From positions 11,288,537 to 11,352,536 of the forward strand of contig CM055884.1 of assembly GCA_029582165.1 (NCBI GenBank): 64,000 nt of DNA. Direction: 5' to 3'. Shown here in pieces: positions 1-11,714 of the stretch; the first letter of the stretch is position 1; each line of letters begins with the position of its first letter. Position numbers and translations under genes: made by a program. This DNA is from Portulaca oleracea. Lineage: Eukaryota > Streptophyta > Magnoliopsida > Caryophyllales > Portulacaceae. The notes below the pieces were generated by a model. It had not been told where the DNA came from, searched no databases, and worked only from the letters and a program-made list of their open reading frames with translations.

Positions 1-125
1 TCTTGTACACCCACTTCGCAGTAAGAGCTTGTCGCCCTTTAGGCAACTCACATAGCTCCCATGTATGATTTTTCTGCAGACTCTCCATCTCCTCTTGCAT
101 AGCTCCTATCCAATTTGAGGCATTG
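1..125 (-). pseudogene. Start of copia reverse transcriptase, cut by window edge
   Basis: After the frameshift near 126 the minus strand reads WIGAMQEEMESLQKN, then WELCELPKGRQALTAKWVYK, the first conserved block of the copia reverse transcriptase domain. The catalytic YVDD motif and RNase H would lie beyond the left edge. Confidence 0.85.
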
Positions 126-1390
126 GACAAGAGATGGCCTCCTGATAGGTAGAAGGTTCAGCACCTTCAGAAGTCTCCTCTGCAACACTCAGCGCATAAG
201 CAATCATAGCATCATCTTCTTCAGTATATCGCGCTGGTCTCCTGATCTCCCTCCTGGGACGATCTCTAGCAATGCATGGTTGTTCCTCCACCTGAGGAAC
301 ATTCGTCTCATTCTCAGGCTCATCAACCTGAGTTGGTTCAGGAGCATCAGTAGTTTGCTCCTGATTGCAGGTTCCAGCAGCTCCACCTTGAGCCTGCTCC
401 ACCTTGAACACCATTCTTCCTGCATCCTTCTCCTGATTTCCTGCATCATCAAAAGTACCGGTAGATTCCATTCCAGATAACATAGCAGTTTCATTAAAGG
501 TTACATCTCTAGATTGAATAACTTTCATCAAATCAGGACACCACATTCTATATCCCTTATACTCAGACCCGTAACCTAGAAACATGCATTTAACAGCCCT
601 GGGAGACAGCTTCTCATCATTCACATGGACATATACAAGACATCCAAAAATTCTCAAATTAGAATAATTAACTGGATTACCTGTCCATACTTCCTCTGGA
701 ATCTGGTATTCGATAGAGGCATGAGGTGATCTGTTCAGCAGGTAGCAGGCAGTGGATATCACCTCTGCCCAGAACGATTTGTTCTTCCAAAGCCCTGCAT
801 TCGACAGCATGCAGCGGGCTTTCTTTAGGAGTGTCCTGTTGATTCTCTCGGCTACCCCGTTTTGCTGAGGCTTACCCACCAAGGTTCGATGCCTCGCAAT
901 CCCATGCTCCTCGCAGAATTCAGTAAATTCAGAATCAACAAACTCCAACCCATTGTCAGTCCTAAGTTTCTTGATTTTACTGCCTGTCTGGTTCTCCATC
1001 AAAGCTTTGAACTTCTTGAAATATGAGAATGTCTCATTCTTGTGCCGCAGGAAATAAACCCAAGTCTTCCTCGAGAAGTCATCCACGAATGTCAACATGT
1101 AGCGCTTGCCACCCAGTGATGGCACTCTAGCAGGACCCCACAAATCTGAATGAATATAATCAAGGATCCCTGCTGTTGTATGTTCAGCCCTTGAAAAGCT
1201 AACCCTCTTCTGTTTTCCGTAGACACAGTGATCGCAAAACTCCAACTTATCGATCTTTGCGCCTTCAAGGTATCCCTTCTTGCTCAACATTGACATTCTC
1301 TTCTCGCCCATGTGGCCTAGTCTCATATGCCACAGTTTTGTGCTGTCGGACTCATCAAGATTTAGGACTGCCCTTCCTGATTCCCTTCAT
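106..1390 (-). pseudogene. copia integrase
   Basis: This open stretch contains the pre-integrase zinc-binding region (LWHMRLGHM, then CDHCVYGKQ, the HHCC histidines and cysteines) and the DDE catalytic core: IHSDLWGP for the first Asp, LRTDNGLEF for the second, and QQNGVAERINRTLL for the Glu. The chromo-like C-terminal part RIFGCLVYVH...KCMFLGYGSEYKGYR follows. The last stretch is an acidic, variable linker ending at a stop (106). A one-base loss near 126 puts the reverse transcriptase (NASNWIGAMQEEMESL) in a different frame. Confidence 0.92.
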
Positions 1391-1805
1391 AAGAACCATG
1401 GAATCCCTGCACACTTTCAAAACACCATCTTCTCCTTTGTACCTGCAGCCGTTAGCTTCAAGAGTACCCAAAGAAATTAAATTTCGAGTCATGTTAGGGA
1501 TATGACGAACCTCCTTGAGAGTTCTAACAATGCCATCATGAGTCTTGATTTTGATGCTACCGATTCCTGCAACCTTGAAGGCTGTGTCGTTACCCATGAC
1601 TACGACCCCGGTGTCACCACTGTCATAAGACTCGAACCAGTCCTTATGAGGACACATATGATAGGTGCATCCCGTGTCAAGAACTCACTCATCTCTAGCT
1701 ATCCTACTCGATGTGGTAGCCAAGGCATCATCCGTAACTACAAACCCATCACCATCTGACTCGGACTCTACGCAGTTTGAGGTACCAGGTTTGGTGTGAT
1801 TATCC
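1355..1805 (-). pseudogene. copia protease region, broken
   Basis: The aspartic protease active site reads VLDTGCTYHMCPHKDWF (about 1684-1634), with the DTG triad intact. The codon just before it is TGA at 1687-1685; other elements have Trp here, so this is a one-base TGG to TGA change. The open frame then runs through the conserved IKTHDGIVRTLKEVRHIP and NLISLGTLEANG segments to a stop at 1355. A frameshift near 1370-1390 separates it from the integrase frame, where DESDSTKLWHMRLGHMG continues in another phase. Confidence 0.85.
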
Positions 1806-2609
1806 TTACTCTCCTGCTCGGTCTCTCTGCTTTGCCCAATGCCTCTCTATATGCCCCATCTTACTACAGTAGTTACACTTCTTATTCTTGTGAGGATTTC
1901 TAGACTTTGAATGGTGTTTAGACCTCCCTCTAGACCCGTTTCCCTTACGTTCAGTATTTCTACCCCTTACAACCATAGCATCACCACTCTGGTCATCACC
2001 ATCAGTATCAAGTTTCTCCTTAGAAAGTAAACTAGCCTTTACTTCACTAAGGTTAAGGTCACCACGATTCCCATACAACATGATTTCCTTAAATTGTTTA
2101 TGTGATGCAGGTAGGGACAAAATTAAATGAAAAGCCTTATCCTCATCAGTGTGTCTTATATCCATTGCTTCCAATTCAGTAATAATAGAATCAAATTCAC
2201 TAAGATGTGCCTGAATAGAAGTACCTTGGGGCATCTTCAGCCTGTAGAATTTCTCCTTCATTCGGTACTTGTTTGCACGACTCTTCGACATGTACAGCTC
2301 TTCCAGTTTGGTCCAGAGCTCCCGAGGTTTCTCGATATGCATCACCTCTCTCTGAATGTGCTCCGCCAAGCACAGCTGAATCCCTGCCAGAGTCTTATCT
2401 TCAAGCTTCTTCCACTCCCTTGGAGTCAGATTCCCCTTGATATCCTTCTGGAGTTGTTTGAATTCATCATCGCTCATTGTCACATCAGTTTTCGTGTCGG
2501 GATACTCAATCACATCCCATAACCCGTGCTAAATCAGGATCGCCTTCATCTGCAGTCTCCACATAGTAAAACTCCTCGTTCCATTAAATTTTGGAATATC
2601 GCACTTCAT
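1806..2609 (-). pseudogene. copia gag (UBN2-type capsid) with zinc knuckle, broken
   Basis: The natural start is the ATG at 2609-2607, giving MKCDIPKFNGTRSFTMW, a typical copia gag opening. An in-frame TAG at 2531-2529 (probably CAG, Gln, in the parent) splits it; the rest stays open to 1806. The capsid part holds the usual LWxxLE and DIRHTDEDKAFHLILSLP-like signatures. A zinc knuckle lies near the end (CNYCSKMGHIERHW), but the last cysteine of the CX2CX4HX4C motif is missing, so the knuckle is probably dead. The frame is lost at about 1806-1815; reading one frame over continues into an acidic linker toward the protease. Confidence 0.85.
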
Positions 2610-2630
2610 AATTGAAGCTATCTCCACCTT

Positions 2631-2642
2631 GTTCTGATACCA
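2631..2642 (-). promoter_or_regulatory. Primer-binding site (initiator-Met tRNA type)
   Basis: On the minus strand the bases just inside the LTR read TGGTATCAGAAC, differing by one base from TGGTATCAGAGC, the common plant copia site complementary to the 3' end of initiator methionine tRNA. Two bases separate it from the LTR end. Confidence 0.85.
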
Positions 2643-2644
2643 CT

Positions 2645-3218
2645 TGTTAGAGAAAAGTGAGTAGCAAAGTAATACCGGAAGCGAATAATAGAATTGAAAA
2701 TGAGATGACGGATATTACGACAAAATTTAGGAACGAAAAATAAGCGATAAAATCAAACACCAGAATTACGTGGGAAACCGAAGAACTCGGAGAAAAACCC
2801 ACGGACGGCGACAGCCAAAAAATAATCCACTATGAGAAAGGAGGAGTACAACTTGATCACTATCACAGGGTGTGATGCGATCTACAAAGGAGATTACAAT
2901 AACAATCTCTCAACACTCAACTCACAATCTCTCAGGATACACTGGGGAAAATATTGGTGAGACTCCTTTCTCTCTCAATATTTTCTCTATCTCTAGCTCT
3001 CTGTGTTTACCGATGTGTTTTTGGTGGAGAAACATGCACCATATTTATAGGGAAAACTCCCTATAACCTAACTTGACTCCCACTCCAATTAGATTTAGAA
3101 TCTAATACAATTAGGAAACCCAACACAATAAGGAAACCTAAATAATATCCTAATACAATTAGGAAATAAATAATTGTGAGATCAAGAGATTTGGTGATTT
3201 TAGGACACTTTCCTAACA
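2645..3218 (-). repeat. 5' LTR of the copia element
   Basis: The 574-base segment starts TGTTAG at 2645 and ends CTAACA at 3218, the perfect inverted ends expected of an LTR. A TATA-like stretch (CTATAAATA on the minus strand, near 3042-3050) sits about 170 bases inside the upstream end, in line with a U3 promoter. The primer site follows directly on the inner side. The matching 3' LTR is outside the window, so age from LTR divergence cannot be judged here. Confidence 0.88.
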
Positions 3219-3223
3219 GTATT

Positions 3224-4642
3224 CAATAATAAAAATGAGTCTATTATGATCCAATATCCTAAAAGATGGATATATTACTGTCCGAAAATACCAAAAATTA
3301 AATATTGGAGAACATGAAAAATAACATAGATAAATTCAACATATATGGGTAATTAGTTGAGATGTCAAAGTCTTTGTAATCAAGTTTGTTTACGCAATTG
3401 CATGTTGGGTGTCCTTATCACTTGGATTGTGTCAAGAAATAATTAAATTATAATGATTCGATTTGTGGAATTTTAATTACCTCATTGTTAAAAGTAGGTT
3501 GGATCTTAGAAAAATGGAAATCAACCTTGTAAGTTAATCTTGCTTATTTAAGTTATTTTCCATTTTATCTTCCCCTAGGAAACCACCTAAAAGGGGGAAT
3601 CATTCTTATGATTTATGAGATGAATTTATAAATAATAATCTCATTGGTTTTTATATTTTTTAATTGGCAAATGAATATAATTTATTTATGATTAAAGAAT
3701 TTAAAGGTATCCATTATCCAATGAATTGTAACAACACACTAGTTTAAGAATTAAATTTATCTCGGTGATTTTATCAGACTGTGTAATCCACAATTCCGGA
3801 TCGATTCCTGAGAATAAAAGGCGTGTATGCTCGATTTCCCTTTCCTATGTAATGGTGACCATCAGCTTTTCCCTAAGATAAAAATGAATTGGATGGTCCG
3901 ACTAACCAATATAAATTTATCTATAAATTACATACACATGCACATAAAAAAAAAAGTCATACCCTTTCATCAATAATAATGAAAAAAAGATCACATTTCA
4001 AGGTCTGGATTGAACTCAAACGGGGTCCATAACAATGGGGACGGAGGCAAAAACAAACTTTTTTTTTCAATAGTTCAAAGTCTTAAAAACGTTGAAAAGA
4101 TTCAAAACAACATCAAATAACACATCAAAAACCACAAACTAAAAATTGTACCAAAAGAAAGATAAACACCAAAAACTATTATATTTGTTAGTGAATTTTA
4201 CAATAAATTCACATAGAGCATTATTTAGCTGTCTTGGATAGAAAGTTGTGAAACAATAGTACTATTAAATTACTATTATATTTTTTTCTCATATTTTTAC
4301 TATTTTTGTGCTAAAAAAATTAATATAAAAAGTAGTTAAAAAAATTACATTGTAATTACAAAATGATAGGTATTATGTGAAAAATATTAGTTAAAATAAT
4401 AATTATTATGAGACCGCATAGAGTAAAAATAGAGGTGGTAAAAAAGCTTAATATAAGCAGTCATTTTGCTGGTGCTGGTACTGTAAAATCCGCCCAAGTG
4501 AGACACAGCACCGACACACCAAATGGAACATAAAATAATCCTACCTTATAGGCTCATAGAGAGAATAGTTATATGTATTAAAAATTTAAAAAGTTGTTGG
4601 GAAAATACTTAGTTTTAATTGGTCAACATTGAAATCTCAAAA

Positions 4643-4694
<52 letters not shown>

Positions 4695-4998
4695 ACATAT
4701 ATAATTATATTAGAGCATGGAAAAATTTCGTCTAACCCGAAAAACCTGAATTGTTTGACCCAGTAAAAACCGGGTCTGAACATAGATTTTTCATACGAAA
4801 TTTGATATTGACCAAATATTAAGACATAATATTTCCTTTTTTTCTCTTGTCCGAATCCGACTCTAATCCGAATTCGGCTTTATTCGAATTGTCAGACCCG
4901 AATAAAAATCGGTCCGGACATAAATTTCTTGTCTTAATTTTGACATTGATCGAATTAAACCGAATTGAATTTACCAGAACCCAAAATTTTATCAGCGC

Positions 4999-5034
<36 letters not shown>

Positions 5035-5156
5035 GTATGAAACCATATAAACACTAAAACACCATTGGAAAAAGACAAATTGGGCCACTGAAAACAATTT
5101 CATCGTTCATTGGGCCTAGGAAGCCCATTCCACAGATAAGGAGAAAACTTTGAAAT
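3224..5156. other. AT-rich spacer without genes
   Basis: No coding signal is visible. It holds a (TA)n microsatellite at about 4648-4692 and another at about 5001-5030. Between them, about 4719-5000, is a piece rich in CCGAATTGTC and CCCGAA-like words that resembles the hAT-type MITE at 45266-45533 and is probably a degraded relative. Confidence 0.6.
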
Positions 5157-8100
5157 TTACAAAAATGACCCTTCAAGGAAGTCTGAATGGGTCCATAGAA
5201 CAAAGAAAGGGACTATCAAATTTCTGAAGAAGGTGCCGATGTCATAACCCATGGGTCCATAGAATGAAAATTCCATGTCAATAACCTTGGTTGAGTTATG
5301 GGTCACCATTATTGAGCCATCGTGGAGGTCTGAATGAATTAGGGCTTGTGCCTTCTCACGATATCTATACTTGGACAATAATTATTTATTGAGGTTAGAA
5401 AAATAGAAAAAAAAACTATTTTAATTTCAAACAAAGGATAAAATGCTAGTAAAAGAATAATCTATTGAATTGCTTTGGACCTATTTTCTATCAGTAAACT
5501 TTTTATTTATTTTAGATGTTAAATTTCGGACTTTTGATTAGTAAAAATAGGTAAAAATTTTAGTCATAGAAAATATGTCAAAAGTTCTGATCATTGATGG
5601 TCAAAAAGTTAGTTTGGTTTATTTCATGGCATGACACCTAAAATAGGGATTATTTGATGCCAAAATCCTATTTTTAATTATTATAATATATATAATATTA
5701 TCAGTTATATGGATATGAAAATAGTATCGAGAAATATGAGTTATAACTTCTTAAGCAGACAATATAATATAAAAAAAATTATATTCTTTGGTAAGCTGGT
5801 TTGATTAAATGTACGCTCCTTTATAATCCCTTTTAAGTAGGAGCATGTCTCAATAATATCCCCAAAATTAATGAGTATATACAAGATTGAGATAATAAAA
5901 ATGATGTGTGTATATATTGTAATTAAACATATATAATTTTTTTTAGAAAAAAAAAACTTGCATGGATTTTAGTTGAGCAACTTCAAACTTGATAGTGGGA
6001 TCATTATGAACTTGTTCAACATCAAGATCAAGCTCTGGAGAAGTCCAATTTGTGTATTGAGATTCTTCAAATGCCATTTTGAAGGCAAGTAATTCCATGA
6101 GATTAGTCATTTCTACATTCCCACCAAATTCATCAACTGCAATATCACAACAGTCACACCACAAAGTTTAAATTTTGTACAAACTAGGCTGCAAAATTGT
6201 CCAAGTAAATCTTTTTTTCTTTGTAAAATTACAAATTTATTTTATATAAACTAAAATCAAAACCAATACTTTTGAAACCCCACCTAGGGTCATGTATGGA
6301 AGAGTTGGATGCAGTAGTATATATCACTCCTAAATTTTACAATTTGGAGAGACTCGTTTCAATTGACCCAATTTTTAGCAATCTTTTGTTGCTTGTTGCT
6401 CCATAGAAACTAAAATCAAAACCAATATTTTGAAACCTTGCCTAGGGCCATGTACAGAAGGGATGGATGTAGTAGTTTTACTCCTAAATTTTACAATTTG
6501 GAGAGACCGGTTCCAATTGACCTAATATTTAGTAATCTTTCGTTGCTTGCTGCTCCATAGAAACTAAATCAAAACCAATATTTTAGAAACCCCGCTCAAG
6601 GATGTAGCAGCTTTATTCTTAAGTTTTACAATTTGGAGGAATTGATTCTAATTGACCAAATATTTATAGCAATCTTTCCTTGCTTGCTTGTTGCTCCATA
6701 AATGCTCCATAAAAACTAAATCAAAACCAATATTTTAGAAACCCCGCTCAGGGATGTAGCAGCTTTATTCCTAAGTTTTACAATTCGGAGGAATTGATTC
6801 TAATTGACCAAATATTTATAGCAATCTTTCCTTGCTTGCTTGTTGCTCCATAAAAAGAATGCAAATGATGTTTAATGAGACATTTTACTTTAATCCATTA
6901 CAATTTAAGTTAAAAAATAATTTTTTTCAACTATTAAAATGGTACATATTTTTACATGGACTAAAGGCCTGTAAAATCCATGAGTAAATGACAAATTAAA
7001 TTTTAGCAACTTTTGATAAATAAATTTTTTTGGCAAGTATAGGAAAAAAATGATATTTTTTAATATAACATTAATTTACTAAATTTTTTTTAAGGAGAAG
7101 TTAAGTATTGGTAAGTATAGGTCGGGCCATTTACCCATGAATTTTACAAGCCGAGTTATTAATTTAAAGGCAGAAATTAATACATCAAATAATTTCTTAC
7201 CAGAAGATTTGTGGTGGCAAGGGGTAGAATTAAGAACTGATGTTCTGAAAAAAATGTTGGCAAAAATATCAGAAATATGGTGAGATAGCAAAGGATATTG
7301 TGTCCTAGCATGCAAACCCTTCTTAAGAAGAATATGTGGGGGCTCCAAATATCTCATTCCAACCAAGGACATGTTTGGATCAAAGTAATAAATCTCAGGG
7401 ACAAAAGATGGACACCATGTCTTGTATATTTCCAATGCCTTGACCTCAAAGTTTAGTCTTTCTCTACTCATTGGCCATGATTCTCCTATGTTTCTTACAT
7501 AGGGCAGTGCCTACAAATTCAAAATGTGCATTTAGCTAGCAATAATATTGATAATTTTATTGATTATTTACAGCGTTTAATGTCTTTATTTGATTGACAA
7601 TTTCTCACGTAATGTTTTACAAAAAATAACAACATTATACTCTGATGATAGTATTTTCTGTCATAAGTCTAATGGTAATAGTGTTTTTGTGTAATAAAAC
7701 ATTGTATAATATATATCAAAACTATACATAGGATGCTAAACCTTCAACAAAAGAAGCTAATTAAGATATTATTTTCTATCTTAAATAATCTAATCACTAA
7801 CAAACAATACAAAGTCAATCAGTAAATAAGGTATTATTTTCAATAAACAAAAGAAGCTAATTAAGTTCTTTCAATTAAGAATAATAATATTCCACCAAAA
7901 AAAATAATATATAATGATAATGTAATAATAATAAACCTATAAAAAAAATCTAGTTTTGTTATGTTGTAACAAGAGGATGTGGACTATTGTTCCATTACTT
8001 CTAATTTGAAAGCTATCCCTACTATTTTTTTGGGGGATTAAACAAAAGAAGCATAGTACTCTTAGAGAACCTCTTGCCTTAAGGTGTGGCTCAATTTCTT

Positions 8101-8575
8101 TCAGTCATATTTTTCGACAAACTGATTAACTAAGTTAGGTTTATATCTTCATTTCACGATTTTGTGGAATCATGTTCTATCTTCAGAACTCCGTAATATG
8201 TTGTTAGACGATAATCTTGATGAAATCCTTGAGAAAAGGACTATCTAGATACTGTTGATTATATTACCCTTCTCACCAAAAAAAAAAAAAAAATCATACA
8301 AAAATTGAAAATAAAAAGTACATAGTAGAGGTGATATGAATAATTACTTGCTTGATGACCATAGAATAGCCACTAGAAGAGGTGACAATGTATACAAAAT
8401 TCATCAAACCTTCATTCACCATTTCAATCTTGAGATAATCATGATCACCATCACCATCATCATCATGATTGCAACCAAGTTTAGAGAAAAGAGAAGGATT
8501 TGTTCTTATGTATTCTTCCAAGGTCTCTTCATTTAGGGCTCGGAAACCGCCATCATCACCGCCAACGGCCGCCAT
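5157..8575 (-). pseudogene. Methylthioribose kinase-like gene, C-terminally truncated
   Basis: Four exons can be joined in phase: 8575-8348, 7510-7201, 6136-5958 and 5369-5157, giving 309 residues. The protein matches plant 5-methylthioribose kinase, which phosphorylates methylthioribose with ATP in the Yang (methionine salvage) cycle in the cytosol. Recognisable parts are NFVYIV near the ATP lobe, IGESWPMSRERL, VGMRYLEPPHILLKKG, the catalytic loop as HSDLHDGS (251-258; usually HGDLHTGS) and [17 protein letters not shown] (usually DPEF). The catalytic Asp and the metal-binding Asp/Glu are kept. The frame stops soon after (LEGSFL, 5157), whereas the family runs to about 410-430 residues, so the last 100 or so residues are gone. 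I see no further exon downstream. Loss of the C-terminal lobe plus changed loop residues suggests a dying duplicate; a short functional paralogue is less likely. An upstream in-frame ATG at 8620 is possible, but the start at 8575 fits the family better. Confidence 0.8.
6248..6855. repeat. Four-copy tandem repeat in MTK-like intron 2
   Basis: A unit of about 145-160 bases starting AAACTAAA(A)TCAAAACCAATA occurs at 6248, 6407, 6561 and 6713. Each copy runs through CTAAATTTTACAATTTGGAG to TTGTTGCTCCATA. Copies 3 and 4 are nearly identical and share a deletion relative to copies 1 and 2, which indicates a recent second duplication. Confidence 0.9.
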
Positions 8576-8767
8576 CTCCACAAATTTCCAGCCGGCGACC
8601 GGTGGAAGTGGGGAAAACAATGAAGGATGCTAAGACAATGGAATGAATTCTATTTGGGGGGCTTTAAAATGAAGCCATAGATGACAAGTTCGATGGTGTT
8701 TATGGGTTAATCATCTATAGTTGACTTGATTAGGGTCATTTTTTTTTGATTTGGTACATCAAGTGGA

Positions 8768-8799
<32 letters not shown>
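8768..8799. repeat. (TTA)n microsatellite
   Basis: About ten uninterrupted ATT/TTA triplets lie upstream of the MTK-like gene. Confidence 0.9.
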
Positions 8800-8800
<1 letters not shown>

Positions 8801-9398
8801 GGATACAAGATAATGTATTTGTCTTTTTCTCTCTCACACACATGTGCGTATATTTATAAAAAAGCTCAAGAAACAAATTTTGGGATGATATCGAATAGAA
8901 TAAAAATTTGAAAATTAGAAGGAAAAAGAATCAATTTAAACGCTAAATAAATCCGAAAACGTCACAAATTAAACCTCGAAAGTATGTAGATCTAAAACAT
9001 AGGTTTGAAATTTATTTTAACTTTCAAATAACTAAGATTGATATTGTCATAAATCCTCTTTAATAACTCTGTACCTTCACTATGCATTGATGAAAAACCT
9101 CACAATTCGTACTATATATAACTATTCAAAAATCGTTCTTCATCCATTATATTAAATCACATCAATTGAATAAAATTTCTAAAAAGAGACTAACAATCCT
9201 ACATAAGTGTAAAATAAAACTCTTATAAATTAAGAAATAAACTATGTTTGTATAAATTAGTTGTATTAGGTCTTGCCATCAACTTGAATGATCAATGACT
9301 GCCCCTCTATAAAAGTGAAGGTAAGGATTTTCTAGGAAAAAGGAGAAAGAAGAGTTTAGAGGGTTTTTTTCTTGCTCAATATTTTCTACCATTACTTA

Positions 9399-9655
9399 GG
9401 CCTCGTTCTTTTATGCGATGTGATTGCGGTGTGGTAGAATTTGTGGTAGAATTTTAAAAAGTGTGGTGAAATGTGGTGGGTTATGGTGAGAGTTGTGGTA
9501 GGTGGGGGTAGATGAGGAGAGAGAATGTAAAAAGTAGAGGAGAAAAATAAGATATTTTGGTAATGATTTGTGGTAAAGTGTGGTGGAGTGTGGTGAAGTA
9601 TGGTAGAATATTGAGTACTGCGGTGTGGTGCGGTACCGCATAAAAGAACGGGGTC
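9399..9655. mobile_element. Tourist-like (PIF/Harbinger) MITE
   Basis: The ends are inverted: GGCCTCGTTCTTTTATGCG at the left and CGCATAAAAGAACGGGGTC at the right. Both are flanked by TTA (9396-9398 and 9656-9658), the three-base duplication typical of PIF/Harbinger. The interior is GTGTGGT-rich and has no coding capacity. A diverged second right end (ATAAAATAACGGACTC then TTA, 9896-9916) lies 260 bases on, with a CCACACC-like complement of the left arm before it, so two related copies or an older, larger element overlap here. Confidence 0.8.
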
Positions 9656-11714
9656 TTAGTGTTAGAATATATAATTATCATTGGTTCTAAAACCATCAGT
9701 TTAAGCTTTTGGTTGAGATAGTTCCATATGATATCAGATCTAGATTTGAGCAAAGGGTCTCAAGTTCAAATCTTAACATAAGCTTAAAATAACTACAACT
9801 TTCCCCAACCCACCACAATCCACCAAAACTTTTACCAAATCACTACAATCTACCACATTTCCTCCAGACTACACCGCATCACACCGCAATCAGTCGTATA
9901 AAATAACGGACTCTTAGTATTACAATATAAGTTATTCAATGCACATTTAAAATAAATTAATAGTCAAAATTAACTTGTACAACAATTACCTTGAACTTGA
10001 AGAAAAGAATTTTTTTAATCACATCGAGATGCCATAAAATTGGCATAAAAAAGTGAGAATGGCATGTGAATGTGAAGTCATGTGCTTAACCAGCAGGATG
10101 CTCGCTAGCTTTAAATCCACCACACTTTACCATATTCTCAGTTTTCACTTTTCACTGCCCAAAAAAAAAAAAATATGACACAATAAATTAAATAAACAAA
10201 ATCAAAACTAAAATTAAAACTAAAATTAAAAATTAAAATTCTCAGCTGTTATAATAATGAAGCCATCTCCATTTGATTGTATTTGTATGCCCCCATTACC
10301 ATTATTCCAAAGAGTCCTTTGAACCACTTCAATTCTTAGATGTAGATTTCCTCCTTGTCCAACCAAAAAAAAGAAAAAAAAAACCATGAAAAAAATACCC
10401 AAATTTATAGAGATTTCATATTGTAATTAACAAAAACCCCATTGAGTATTTCCTCAATGAAGCAATGCATATTATTGCCTCCAAGAATGAAAACCCTATT
10501 GGTTTTTTCCATCTTGCAGCACATCATATCGATATTCAGCTTATCAAGCTGATTGAAGAAATTTACAGACATCGAAGATCCATGGACAACGAGCTTAGGA
10601 AGACGTCACTTCAAGGAAAGTTCGGAAACATAAGATTTCTCAGAGAATATGCACATTGTATCCGGTAAATCAATTGAAAATCATTTAACTTTTGCTTTTT
10701 TAAAAACATGTTTTTGTGTGTTATTTCTGGGAGATATATAATGCTTGGCATGCATCGTGTTAAGTATTTTGATTTTGATCACATCATGTACATGTGTTAA
10801 GTAGATTTTCAAGGAGTAAAAGGGTTGTTGTATGAGATATATATGATTTGATCCGAAAAATTTGATCCGATCTAAATAATTTGGAATAAATTTGAATTAT
10901 TGAAGTGACCCTTTTGAACCCTAATTGATCTTAATCTAATAAACCTAACCATGATTTGAGTTAAAGTTAATCCCTCTTTAATGACCTAATTTGTAGATCT
11001 AAAGTATAAGTGCCTTGGTATGCAATCAACCAAATGATTCTATTAGAGGCTTAGTAAAAGACTAGATTATATGAGAAATAACAAGGCGAGAAATTAAATG
11101 AAAAAAGTTTATGTTTGGGTTTGAATTGGATTGTCAATATGCTATTTCATTGGGATAGACACTAAATTATAACTATTCTTATAACTGGTAAAAAAATTTG
11201 ATGCTAGTTAAATATTTCCTATGCGTGAAAGTTGTGAATTTGACAGGACATGCTTATTGTAAGCAATTCGGTAAAAAAGAAAATGTTAACTAGATGTTTA
11301 AATGTCCAATTTGTTGCTCTTTGCAAGAAACCAAAGCTTGTAAGGTGTTGTAAGATTATTTGCCATTGTTACTAGTCATTTTTTGACGAATTTTGATGAA
11401 GAGAAGTATATCACTATGTTCATGTTATTCACAGTCTGGCTGTAAAGCTTGGTCTAATAATTCAACTATTTGTGCAGTGTAAGATGTCTGATAAATTGTT
11501 GAAAGATGGCCTAAACTTATCAATAGGCGTGGAGAGGATGGGGAAACTTATGTAGGATTCGTCCGAAGCAAGAACAAATTGGCTTGTAGAATTGATTCTG
11601 CAAAAGGATCGTTCCTCAATTGTAACTACTCCCTTGGCTTAGGTGGAAGCATGTGAAAGAGGTCATATATCCACTATTCTTGCCTTCATTGATGAGAGCC
11701 CGTATTTTAGACAT
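9656..11714. other. Spacer, mostly featureless
   Basis: It contains the remains of a second Tourist-like end (to about 9916), short A and AT runs, and one possible small exon described separately (10465-10668). Nothing else supports a gene. Confidence 0.5.
10465..10668 (+). CDS. Possible small ORF or orphan exon, unknown
   Basis: A 67-residue open frame starts MHIIASKNENP and ends YAHCIR before TAA. Its composition (HIDIQLIKLIEEIYRHRRS, charged helical) looks more protein-like than the surrounding AT-rich DNA, and a good donor-like site (CCG/GTAAAT) sits at its end at 10665-10671, so it could be an exon of a larger gene. I do not recognise the sequence and found no partner exon. It may equally be chance or a captured gene fragment. 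Confidence 0.2.
   Translation: MHIIASKNENPIGFFHLAAHHIDIQLIKLIEEIYRHRRSMDNELRKTSLQGKFGNIRFLREYAHCIR

Larger units (their letters stand above)
1..3218 (-). mobile_element. Ty1/copia retrotransposon, 5' part, decayed
   Basis: The element reads leftward: LTR (3218-2645), primer site, gag, protease, integrase and the first codons of reverse transcriptase, which run off the left edge of the window. The order protease-integrase-reverse transcriptase is that of Ty1/copia (Pseudoviridae-type) elements. The five bases after the LTR outer end (3219-3223, GTATT) are the candidate target-site duplication; the partner copy lies outside the window. At least five lesions break the coding frame: an in-frame TAG in gag, a frameshift at the gag-protease junction, TGG to TGA just before the protease active site, and frameshifts near 1375 and 126. 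It therefore cannot make its own proteins, though it could still be transcribed. Confidence 0.93.

Noticed and set aside
204..494. Minus-strand open frame of 96 residues overlapping the integrase
   Set aside because: It is a shadow of the integrase C-terminal linker in another frame and has no domain.
2127..2522. Plus-strand open frame of 131 residues
   Set aside because: It is antisense to gag; the gag frame has clear domain signatures.
9411..9753. Minus-strand open frames rich in His, Ser and Thr
   Set aside because: They come from the low-complexity GTGGT interior of the Tourist-like MITE.
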